From an uncultured Bacilli bacterium (GTDB lineage: Bacteria; Bacillota_I; Bacilli_A; RF39; UBA660): a DNA stretch of 8,555 bases. How positions within the stretch are numbered: the stretch's first letter is position 1; each line of letters opens with the position of its first letter. The notes under the pieces were generated by a model. That model saw only the letters and a program-made list of their open reading frames with translations. It was not told the origin of the DNA and ran no database searches. The translations under genes were made by a program, and so were the position numbers. Where the stretch lies: the NCBI GenBank assembly GCA_934101745.1, contig CAKOSD010000036.1, positions 1-8,555 of the forward strand. The letters run 5' to 3'. Positions 1 through 6,410 of this stretch are shown here, piece by piece.

Positions 1-743
1 GCCTTAAAATAAGTTTGACCTGTATAAAAATACTCATTATGTTCTAAAACATCAATATAATCAGTTCTTTTAAGATTCTTTCCAGATGCAAAACTTCCAT
101 TTGCGATATCTACATAACTTTCTTCAATAAGTTTTCCCGTCACATCAACACTTTCGTTACCTATATCTTCCTTTAGCAAATTAGTCTGAACTTTACAATC
201 TTCAAACTGCTTTCTTACCGCCTCTCCTGCGCTTTTATATGTTGTTCCGTCTGCTCCTGTTCGTATATCTGAAACTTCTGTGCTTATTGGTTCGATTTCT
301 TCATTTAATTGTCTTATACCTGTTGTATTTTTATCTACACCAGTCTTTAAATTATTAAGTGCTAACAATAGCTGCTGGTATACATCTGGTGTCGGTCCTT
401 CTTCTGTAGCTGTTCCAACAGGTGCGCCATCCTCAATTCTGTACTTCAAAACAGTGGATGTTTTAACACTACCTTCTCCATCTACCGCTCTAATACCGAT
501 ATACATATATCCTTTATTCTTTAGAACCTCCGACGGTACCTGCGTTTTACCTTTCTCAAGTATTTTTTCATAGACAGCCTGCGGATTTCTTGCAGTAAAA
601 AACACTGCACTTGCAGTTAATCCACTCCAAAATGAATCTAACTCTACACTAAAATCAACAGTATTCTTGTCTCCTGATGCAACTGTCGGTGACTCTACCG
701 CTGTTAGCACCTGGTCTTTTGTTTTTGCGGTTATCGTTGTCAT
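1..743 (-). CDS. BppU-like phage baseplate upper protein, 3' end missing
   Basis: The reading frame starts at the ATG at 743-741 and stays open for 247 codons to the window edge, so the C terminus is missing. The start is fixed by a strong ribosome binding site, AAGGAAGGAG at 751-760, 7 bases upstream. Residues 1-105 look like the beta-rich N-terminal domain of BppU-type baseplate proteins (MTTITAKTKD onward, with a FWSGLTASAVFF segment). Residues 106-133 form a linker containing EEGPTPDVYQQLLLALNNL. Residues 134-196 look like a trimeric coiled-coil stalk (GIRQLNEEIEPISTEVSDIR). From about residue 205 a new domain begins (LIEESYVDIANGSF), which in related proteins leads into a carbohydrate- or receptor-binding region. 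It follows the tail protein gene by 32 bp and is probably co-transcribed. Expected role: a baseplate part that carries the host-recognition module. The family assignment is from memory and the distal specificity cannot be read. Confidence 0.75.
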   Translation of the reverse strand, partial: MTTITAKTKDQVLTAVESPTVASGDKNTVDFSVELDSFWSGLTASAVFFTARNPQAVYEKILEKGKTQVPSEVLKNKGYMYIGIRAVDGEGSVKTSTVLKYRIEDGAPVGTATEEGPTPDVYQQLLLALNNLKTGVDKNTTGIRQLNEEIEPISTEVSDIRTGADGTTYKSAGEAVRKQFEDCKVQTNLLKEDIGNESVDVTGKLIEESYVDIANGSFASGKNLKRTDYIDVLEHNEYFYTGQTYFK

Positions 744-750
744 ATATTGT

Positions 751-760
751 CTCCTTCCTT
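751..760 (-). promoter_or_regulatory. Ribosome binding site of the BppU-like gene
   Basis: On the minus strand this reads AAGGAAGGAG, 7 bases before the ATG at 743. It is a near-optimal Shine-Dalgarno site and decides the start, which is also the first ATG after the upstream stop codon at 776-778. Confidence 0.8.
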
Positions 761-775
761 AGCTCTTCCTTAACA

Positions 776-2569
776 TTACGCTGTTCTCTTCCACATGTAA
801 CAGGTGATGTATGGCTGTAAAATACTATGAGCCTGTCCACCACCTGTATTTTCTGTATTATCTACATATCTTCTACGACCACCAACCTGCAATCCTGATG
901 TTAAAGCTTCTTTAGATGTCAATTCTCCATCACTATGCTGTAAATTGGTAAAATATTTATGATTATGACTTGGCATCTCATCTTCTGTTAAAACATGTGT
1001 TTTTTCACCGCCAACTTTTTCAGCTTTATCGAAATCCTCGTCATTTGTATCTACACCAACAGGAACTCTGCCACTTCCCCACTCAACCCATGTTCCGCCA
1101 AAATATTCAGATGGATTTACATTTATAGTTGAAATATAAATCGACCCTACAGGATATACACCTTCAACCATACCCTCAAAGATTGCATTAAGTTTACATT
1201 CAAAGCCATCTCGCTCTGATGCTTTTCCAAAAGCGACTCCCTTACCTGACGTATTAAAATCAATCAGAGCGAAGGCTGTGGATACATCTACTTGCTGTGA
1301 TGTGGTAGAAAAAGCATCCTGTACCATAAGAAGCACATTATATCCGTAATCAACATCTGTAGATATAATTGCTGTACCTTCCCAAGTGTAATCATCTTTA
1401 TATGTCAGATGCGTAGTATAATATGTTGCGTTTTGCATCTTATATTGTAGTGTAAACACCTTATTATTCTTATCATTCAAAGCTGTTATAGAAGCCTTAT
1501 ATGTCACCTTCATATAAGCACCTTCTTCATAAGGTGTACCATCTGATATGCATCTAACCACTGCCAATTTCTCAATATCAGGTGCAGAATAAGCCAATAC
1601 ATTAATTGTTACTGTCTTTGTTACCGTTCTACCTCTACTGTCGGTAACAGATACATTAATTGTATTTTCTCCTGCTGTAGTAAGAACATCTGTGGTTGCA
1701 CCGTTAAAAGCATAATTCTCACCATTGGCAGTTATCTTGTAATTTTTTATTGTACTTGAATAACATCCTGCTGCTGTAGCTGTAACTTTAACCTTAGATT
1801 TATTCTGCACATAAGCACCATATGTAGCTTCATATTCGTATGGATCCATGCAATCTATATCAGATATCTCTGGTAAAGCACTGAGCGGAACAGTGGCAGT
1901 AAATGTTATTGTTTTACAACCAATAAGACTGTCACCAAACGTATACAAATAAAATGTAATGTTTGCACTTGTGTTGTTTGGAATCTTATTCATCAAGTCA
2001 GTTGGTATTGTCCATGTATAACTATCACCAAACCCTGCTGTTATTCCAACTGCATCTCCACCATTAAATGAATAATACAAATGATGTGTAAAGCTGCTTG
2101 AAGCTCTGTTCGTGTATATTGTGATTTCATCTCCAAAATCAACGTTAGAAGCATCCAATGTCGGCTGTGAAGTTCTTGGAATATGTGTTGTTGATATTGT
2201 GAATTCATTTGAATCTGAACTGAAGGTATCATGTTCAATGTAACATTCGAGTGTTACATCCAAATCTCCCTCTGCATTATGGATTCTTGGACCCCATGTA
2301 TCTTCTGCAACGTATATTCCATCACTTGTGATTTTATCGTCTGTTGTTAAATTATAGGTATACCAATCACTAACATCTCCTACGGATGTTTTTAATCTGT
2401 AATAGACCGTTCCTGAGCCGTAAGTGGTGTACCCTGTATTGGTTCTATAAATGAATATCTGCGTTCTAAATGTAGATGTATTATCAGAAACACTATAGTC
2501 TGTTTCCTCTATTCCAATCTGATATGCAATATACGGATTGCTTGTACCATAATCTCCTGACCATTCCAT
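776..2569 (-). CDS. DUF859-like siphovirus tail/baseplate protein with collar-like tip domain
   Basis: A 597-residue virion protein, expected at the tail tip. Residues 1-125 form a beta-rich N-terminal domain, followed by an IPRTSQP linker at 130-136 that is typical of DUF859 phage proteins. Residues 250-330 look like an Ig-like repeat (YGAYVQNKSKVKVTATA ... VTDSRGRTVTKTVTINVLAYSAP). Residues 431-450 carry FALIDFNTSGKGVAFGKA, the usual hinge before the C-terminal tip. The tip runs from about 470 to 597: VYPVGSIYIS, then FGGTWVEWGSGRVPVGVD, VGGEKTHVLTEDEMPSHNH (519-537) and the ending LQPYITCYMWKR. This tip is the collar-like or gp53-like module of many tail fibres and probably contacts the host surface. 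The start ATG has AGGTGG at 2579-2584, 9 bases upstream. The frame is intact and no enzyme motif is visible. It lies just after two terminators and directly downstream of a head operon, which is an unusual place for a tail-tip gene. Confidence 0.85.
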   Translation of the reverse strand: MEWSGDYGTSNPYIAYQIGIEETDYSVSDNTSTFRTQIFIYRTNTGYTTYGSGTVYYRLKTSVGDVSDWYTYNLTTDDKITSDGIYVAEDTWGPRIHNAEGDLDVTLECYIEHDTFSSDSNEFTISTTHIPRTSQPTLDASNVDFGDEITIYTNRASSSFTHHLYYSFNGGDAVGITAGFGDSYTWTIPTDLMNKIPNNTSANITFYLYTFGDSLIGCKTITFTATVPLSALPEISDIDCMDPYEYEATYGAYVQNKSKVKVTATAAGCYSSTIKNYKITANGENYAFNGATTDVLTTAGENTINVSVTDSRGRTVTKTVTINVLAYSAPDIEKLAVVRCISDGTPYEEGAYMKVTYKASITALNDKNNKVFTLQYKMQNATYYTTHLTYKDDYTWEGTAIISTDVDYGYNVLLMVQDAFSTTSQQVDVSTAFALIDFNTSGKGVAFGKASERDGFECKLNAIFEGMVEGVYPVGSIYISTINVNPSEYFGGTWVEWGSGRVPVGVDTNDEDFDKAEKVGGEKTHVLTEDEMPSHNHKYFTNLQHSDGELTSKEALTSGLQVGGRRRYVDNTENTGGGQAHSILQPYITCYMWKRTA

Positions 2570-2578
2570 TCTGTATTA

Positions 2579-2584
2579 CCACCT
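2579..2584 (-). promoter_or_regulatory. Ribosome binding site of the tail protein gene
   Basis: On the minus strand this reads AGGTGG, within a longer AAAGGTAGGTGG, 9 bases before the ATG at 2569. It supports that ATG over in-frame codons further upstream and lies about 25 bases past the second terminator, so the message for this gene must either start in the short gap or read through. Confidence 0.7.
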
Positions 2585-2608
2585 ACCTTTCTTGATATAA
2601 ATTGATAT

Positions 2609-2636
2609 AAAAAAAGACCATGATAAAAACATGGCC
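2609..2636 (-). terminator. Intrinsic terminator, second of a tandem pair
   Basis: On the minus strand, GGCCATG (2636-2630) can pair with CATGGTC (2622-2616) around the 7-base loop TTTTTAT, giving a 7-bp stem with one G-U pair. Seven T residues (2615-2609) follow at once. The plus-strand side has no comparable T run, so it acts leftward only. It sits between the 76-residue gene and the tail protein gene. Confidence 0.8.
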
Positions 2637-2662
2637 TTAATACTCTAATATTTAATTGCACT

Positions 2663-2693
2663 AAAAAAGCACCCTGCATTGCTGCGGAGTGCT
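2663..2693 (-). terminator. Intrinsic terminator at the end of the packaging/head operon
   Basis: On the minus strand, AGCACTCCGC (2693-2684) pairs with GCAGGGTGCT (2677-2668), with one mismatch and one G-U pair, around the loop AGCAAT. A run of T residues (2668-2663) follows, the first of which is part of the stem. The stem begins 5 bases past the TAA stop of the 76-residue gene (2699-2701), so it closes the operon that starts at the small terminase gene. Confidence 0.85.
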
Positions 2694-2698
2694 CTTGA

Positions 2699-2929
2699 TT
2701 ATAAATATTCTTTTTCAAGGTTAATATCAAGCCCAAATTCTTTTAAATCCTGGCTATGTGCTTCTAACTCATTTTTTATAGTATCAAGCACTTCATAATA
2801 GGCAAGTGTTTTTCCTTCATAAAACTCACTCCCCTTATGTTCCTTATTTTCTTTTGCAGCATCATTTGCATTTTCTATAACTCTTGAAATGATATATTTT
2901 AATGAATCTGACGATAATTCTTTATTCAT
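2699..2929 (-). CDS. 76-residue acidic helical protein, candidate partner/immunity protein of the MuF protein
   Basis: The gene starts at the ATG at 2929, with AGAGGTGA at 2935-2942 five bases upstream. An upstream in-frame GTG at 2938 lies inside that ribosome binding site and is rejected. It overlaps the end of the MuF gene by 8 bp and is followed within 5 bases by a terminator, so it is translated with that gene and ends the operon. The 76-residue product has no signal peptide or membrane segment and is predicted helical and charged. Readable stretches are SLKYIISRVIENAND (9-23), GKTLAYYEVLDTIKNELEAH (39-58) and DLKEFGLD (61-68). I vaguely recall similar small proteins in Clostridia phages but cannot name a domain. 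In MuF polymorphic-toxin loci the gene just after the toxin often encodes its immunity protein. Position, size and charge fit that role here, but it is inference. It could equally be a small structural or unrelated accessory protein. Confidence 0.7.
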   Translation of the reverse strand: MNKELSSDSLKYIISRVIENANDAAKENKEHKGSEFYEGKTLAYYEVLDTIKNELEAHSQDLKEFGLDINLEKEYL

Positions 2930-4934
2930 TATAATCACCTCTTTCTTTTAATTCTGCAATTCTATCATCAATAGATGTATTAAAATTATTTATTTCCTTG
3001 TTCCAATGTCTCTTAAGACCTTCTTGTTTCATAGCTGGTAAAGAATCCCAATCTTCAATATACTCTTGAGGGTTGTTTATTTTACTCTTATGTTCCTCGA
3101 TTCTTTTTTGATACTTTCTAATTGCTCTTTTCAAAGAATTAGAATCTTGATTTTTAATATCTTTTTCAGCAAATAACTGTAAGTCTAATTTCATTGTACT
3201 ACTTCTAGCCACATTTTCAAGTGATTCTTTAACTAAACCATTCTTTTCAAGCCATTCATTCATTGCAATACCTAATTCATTCGGTTTGCTTAATTGGCTG
3301 TTCATAAATACTTCTGCAAAAAATTCACTCTTACTTGTATTACCATAATCTGAAATATTTGAATTCAAATCAAAATTAACATTGTTCTTTTTTGCAATTT
3401 CAATAATTTCATTATAGCATTTATCCTGAACAATTTTTTGCACATCAACATACCATTTATACTTTGCCTTATCTGTTTTAGCAGTTTTATTTACAAAACC
3501 TAATGAATCTGCAGATGTCCATCCTAGAGACTCCATATAATCTCTTTTAAGTATGTTTTGCAATATATGTCCATATTCATGTGTGACTGTAGCAATCGAA
3601 AGCTCCTCATTAGTCATTGCAAAAGGCATTGAATATCCGCTTCTTAAACCTTTCGTTTCCTCTTTTAGTAAATTATCGATTTTTGAATAATGTTTTTTAT
3701 TAAAAGTCAGGTACTGATTAGCAGGTGCCAGTCTACTGCTTGATACATCTCCTATAAATTTACCTATATCCATATCAATATCTACAAACTCAGACTTATG
3801 AATTGCACCAAATTTATTCTCCAATCTTATAATTTGGTTCGTATTTTCAATCAAAAGTCGTTCATCCATTGAATCAATATCTATATTTCTGAAACCAATT
3901 CTATTTTTTAATGCTTCTTTTGCTTCTTCAGCTGTTTGAACAGTTTTTAATAATGTTGCATTGTTTACTTTCTTAATATCCTCTTCTGATATCTCCAAAT
4001 ACTTAGTCTTATATTCCTCAAAATCCTTTGATTTATCCAAGCCGAAGTATTCAGCTCTTTCTTTCAGAGTATCAAGCTCTTTATCATTTAAAGCCCATCT
4101 TGCCCTCTGTAGCAAAGCACAACGGCAATTACATACATTGGCAGCAGAACCACCAATACCAGGTGCTTTCATCTTTTCACCGCCAACAATGAAATATTCG
4201 TCAAGCTCCTTGATTTGCCCGTCTGCCTGTGCATGTGCAGGTCTTGTGTTACCGTCTAGGGCTGCACACCACTGCTTCAACACATCAGCTCCCTTTTTCT
4301 TGGCAGCTTCCTGTGCATCCATTGCGGATTGGTTCTGAATCCTATGCCCTTCTGTCCTTGCAATCCTGATAGAATTATTCTTTGCCTTATTGAATCCAAA
4401 CATGTCAATAGTGCTGTTCATTCCCAAGCTTATCTTCTCGCCTATCTCATTCCAAGATGAGCCGTTTGATACACCTCTTGACACTTCTGCCCTTATACTT
4501 GTCTTAAGCTTATTTACATCTTCCCCTAGTCTGTCATAAAGACTCTTAGAAAGCTTACTGTCTATCTGCAATGCCTTTATAACCGCATTCTGGTCTATTG
4601 GAACAATTAAAGGAATACCCTGACCTGCAATATCATACATAACACCTACATAGCCGTTCTGATAACACCTTGTAAGATAATCGGAAATGGTTGCATATTC
4701 TCCTGATTGAAGCTGCGCAAGTGCTGTTTCAAGCTGTGCCTTAATTGCATTCTGATACTGTTGCTGGTATATAACAGCCTGTATATTCTCCATATCTGTT
4801 CTAGTGGATAATTGAGATATATTTACACTACAATCCTTTATTGCCTGCTTAAACACCTGCTGAAGCTCTTTAAGTACCTGCTTCTCATTATTATTAAGTT
4901 GTGCTTGTAAGATTTCCTTCTGTCTGCTGTTCAT
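2922..4934 (-). CDS. MuF/SPP1 gp7-like head morphogenesis protein fused to a metallopeptidase-like domain and a C-terminal LQLFA module (MuF polymorphic-toxin architecture)
   Basis: The protein has 670 residues, about twice the length of a plain gp7/MuF protein. Residues 1-285 are the MuF part, a minor head protein bound at the portal. It is helical at first, then has RTEGHR (193-198), WCAALDGNTRPAHAQADGQ (about 223-241) and the cysteine motif NCRC (269-272). Residues 290-440 are a linker. Residues 440-570 contain HEYGH (452-456), two histidine zinc ligands and a catalytic glutamate, and then EFFAE (537-541), a candidate third ligand. From memory, anthrax lethal factor has the same HExGH plus EFFAE arrangement. 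Residues 581-670 are a helical charged module starting MKLDLQLFAEKD. The start ATG has AGGTGGGG at 4944-4951, 9 bases upstream, and overlaps the portal gene by 41 bp. The DNA for residues ~320-670 is clearly more AT-rich than that for the MuF part. The head role is secure; protease or toxin activity is inferred. Confidence 0.88.
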   Translation of the reverse strand: MNSRQKEILQAQLNNNEKQVLKELQQVFKQAIKDCSVNISQLSTRTDMENIQAVIYQQQYQNAIKAQLETALAQLQSGEYATISDYLTRCYQNGYVGVMYDIAGQGIPLIVPIDQNAVIKALQIDSKLSKSLYDRLGEDVNKLKTSIRAEVSRGVSNGSSWNEIGEKISLGMNSTIDMFGFNKAKNNSIRIARTEGHRIQNQSAMDAQEAAKKKGADVLKQWCAALDGNTRPAHAQADGQIKELDEYFIVGGEKMKAPGIGGSAANVCNCRCALLQRARWALNDKELDTLKERAEYFGLDKSKDFEEYKTKYLEISEEDIKKVNNATLLKTVQTAEEAKEALKNRIGFRNIDIDSMDERLLIENTNQIIRLENKFGAIHKSEFVDIDMDIGKFIGDVSSSRLAPANQYLTFNKKHYSKIDNLLKEETKGLRSGYSMPFAMTNEELSIATVTHEYGHILQNILKRDYMESLGWTSADSLGFVNKTAKTDKAKYKWYVDVQKIVQDKCYNEIIEIAKKNNVNFDLNSNISDYGNTSKSEFFAEVFMNSQLSKPNELGIAMNEWLEKNGLVKESLENVARSSTMKLDLQLFAEKDIKNQDSNSLKRAIRKYQKRIEEHKSKINNPQEYIEDWDSLPAMKQEGLKRHWNKEINNFNTSIDDRIAELKERGDYNE

Positions 4935-6384
4935 CTACTACAACCCCACCTAATACTTTCTGTGCTGTCATTGTTTCCTGTTCCTCATTCTTAGGAAGCT
5001 TATCCTTTATATCTTCATAAGATATATCCAACTGCTCTACAATTAGTTTTAGTACTGTTTCATCATCCAATATCTGTGCAAGGCTCATGATTACATTGAT
5101 TTCTGTCTGCCTTGTCTGTGCTTCTGTTAATGCTATCTGTGCATTTTCCTGTGCATTTGACATAACTTCAGGCTCAAAGCTGAAATACACATCCTTCATC
5201 TGATAATCAGTCTTATTAATATCATTGATTTCAGCAAGTACAGGCTTTATCAGCTTTCTTAAAAACTGCTTAAGCCTTACTATCAGCTTGTTTGCTTTAA
5301 GATCTAACAGAGAATATGCAGCTTTAATTGCAATATTAGTTGTTGCGCTTGTGTCCTTAAGACCTGCCGTATTAAGGCCGAATCCAAATCTGTATATATT
5401 TTTCTCATCAAGCTCAAGCTTTATCTTTCTTGCTTCATACGGAATATCTACAGTCTTTATCTCAACCCCTGCACCTGTATCTGTGCTTTCCATTCCTATC
5501 ATTTTCTTGGTTTTAATGTTCTGCTGCAATTCATCGAGATTATCACCCTCAAAGCCCTTAACAACATGGATTGGTGTATCAAAGTCAACCAGGTTGTTTG
5601 ACAATGAACAGCTATGTAAATCATAATCATCTATCAGGTCCTTTATTGTCTTAAGGCAGCTGAACTGTTTCTTGTTATTATCAAGCCTGAAAAAAGGAAT
5701 GAATCCAAAACCGTCATAATAGGTCTTATCATCATTCCCCTTCTTGTATAATGTATGTGGTTTAGGATTGATTGGCTCTGATTTATCTATATCAATCTTT
5801 CCTTCTCCATCCTGAACATAGAAATATGTGTTTTCTTTATCCCATACCTGAATTCTTTTTATCTTCTTATACGATTTTTCGATACGGTCAACATACCAGT
5901 AAATCACATAAGCACATCCATCATCTGTATCTTTTTCTCTTACCTCAACGACACTAATGCTATCCGCACACATAAACGACAACCTGTCTTCTGCGTTCTT
6001 GTATGCATACATGTAATCAAAACCCTTCGTCTGACACCCTGTCAGCACTTCTGATAATTCTGCTGTAAAATCTTCGTTCTCGTTAAAGTAGGAATCTAAT
6101 TCTTTCTGCAGCTCTGGAATATCCGATTTAATAAATCCTTCATCACCTGAAAGAATATACTGAGTACATTGGTCTACAAGCTCTGTAAAGAATGGATGGC
6201 TTATCTTGATATTGCTTCTTGTTGTATCTTCAACAAGATCTCCGTTAGAATTGTAATAGAATAGCCTGTACTGCTTAATATCATGGTCTGCTTCGTAGTA
6301 AGCCTGTCCTTTTCTTGCAAACAGCTTTCTATCAGAAGCGGCATCATCCTGTATAAATTGTCGTATCTCATCAGTTGTTAACAT
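4894..6384 (-). CDS. Phage portal protein, SPP1 Gp6-like
   Basis: A 496-residue protein, a normal length for the Gp6-like portal family. A dodecameric ring of this protein at one head vertex would be the channel for DNA entry and exit, and the docking site for terminase and the head-tail connector. Readable features are the N-terminal helical start, the conserved SNIKISHPFFTELVDQCTQY (57-76) with a following ILSGDEG, the acidic region around residue 100-115, and a late helical segment (GLNTAGLKDTSATTNIAIKA, about 337-356, then LLDLKANKLIVRLKQF) of the kind that forms the channel-lining and crown helices. The start is the ATG at 6384 with AAAGGGG at 6392-6398, 7 bases upstream. The gene follows the large terminase after 26 bp and overlaps the MuF gene by 41 bp, the usual order in SPP1-like phages. 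The C-terminal tail is polar and low in structure (EQQTEGNLTSTT). The frame is intact. Confidence 0.93.
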   Translation of the reverse strand: MLTTDEIRQFIQDDAASDRKLFARKGQAYYEADHDIKQYRLFYYNSNGDLVEDTTRSNIKISHPFFTELVDQCTQYILSGDEGFIKSDIPELQKELDSYFNENEDFTAELSEVLTGCQTKGFDYMYAYKNAEDRLSFMCADSISVVEVREKDTDDGCAYVIYWYVDRIEKSYKKIKRIQVWDKENTYFYVQDGEGKIDIDKSEPINPKPHTLYKKGNDDKTYYDGFGFIPFFRLDNNKKQFSCLKTIKDLIDDYDLHSCSLSNNLVDFDTPIHVVKGFEGDNLDELQQNIKTKKMIGMESTDTGAGVEIKTVDIPYEARKIKLELDEKNIYRFGFGLNTAGLKDTSATTNIAIKAAYSLLDLKANKLIVRLKQFLRKLIKPVLAEINDINKTDYQMKDVYFSFEPEVMSNAQENAQIALTEAQTRQTEINVIMSLAQILDDETVLKLIVEQLDISYEDIKDKLPKNEEQETMTAQKVLGGVVVDEQQTEGNLTSTT

Positions 6385-6410
6385 TTATATTCCCCTTTCA
6401 TCAGCTTAGC

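Noticed and set aside
655..843. 62-codon minus-strand open frame over the junction of the tail protein and BppU-like genes
   Set aside because: It overlaps the two real genes in another frame and the product looks random; the BppU-like frame has a strong ribosome binding site of its own.
776..2569. Diversity-generating retroelement target in the tail protein C terminus
   Set aside because: The C-terminal fold pattern is collar-like rather than C-type lectin, and no second template repeat or reverse transcriptase is present in the window.
2637..2662. Promoter between the two terminators
   Set aside because: The stretch is AT-rich and offers loose -10-like hexamers, but no -35 box at a fitting distance was found, so it is not reported as a feature.
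2509..2736. 75-codon minus-strand open frame across the gap between the 76-residue gene and the tail protein gene
   Set aside because: It runs through both terminators, overlaps two better genes, has no ribosome binding site and shows no recognisable protein pattern.
3961..4338. 125-codon plus-strand open frame opposite the MuF domain
   Set aside because: It is antisense to the well-supported MuF codons; the cysteine- and serine-rich product is a shadow of that gene.
5225..5626. 133-codon plus-strand open frame opposite the portal gene
   Set aside because: Antisense shadow of conserved portal sequence; no start signal.
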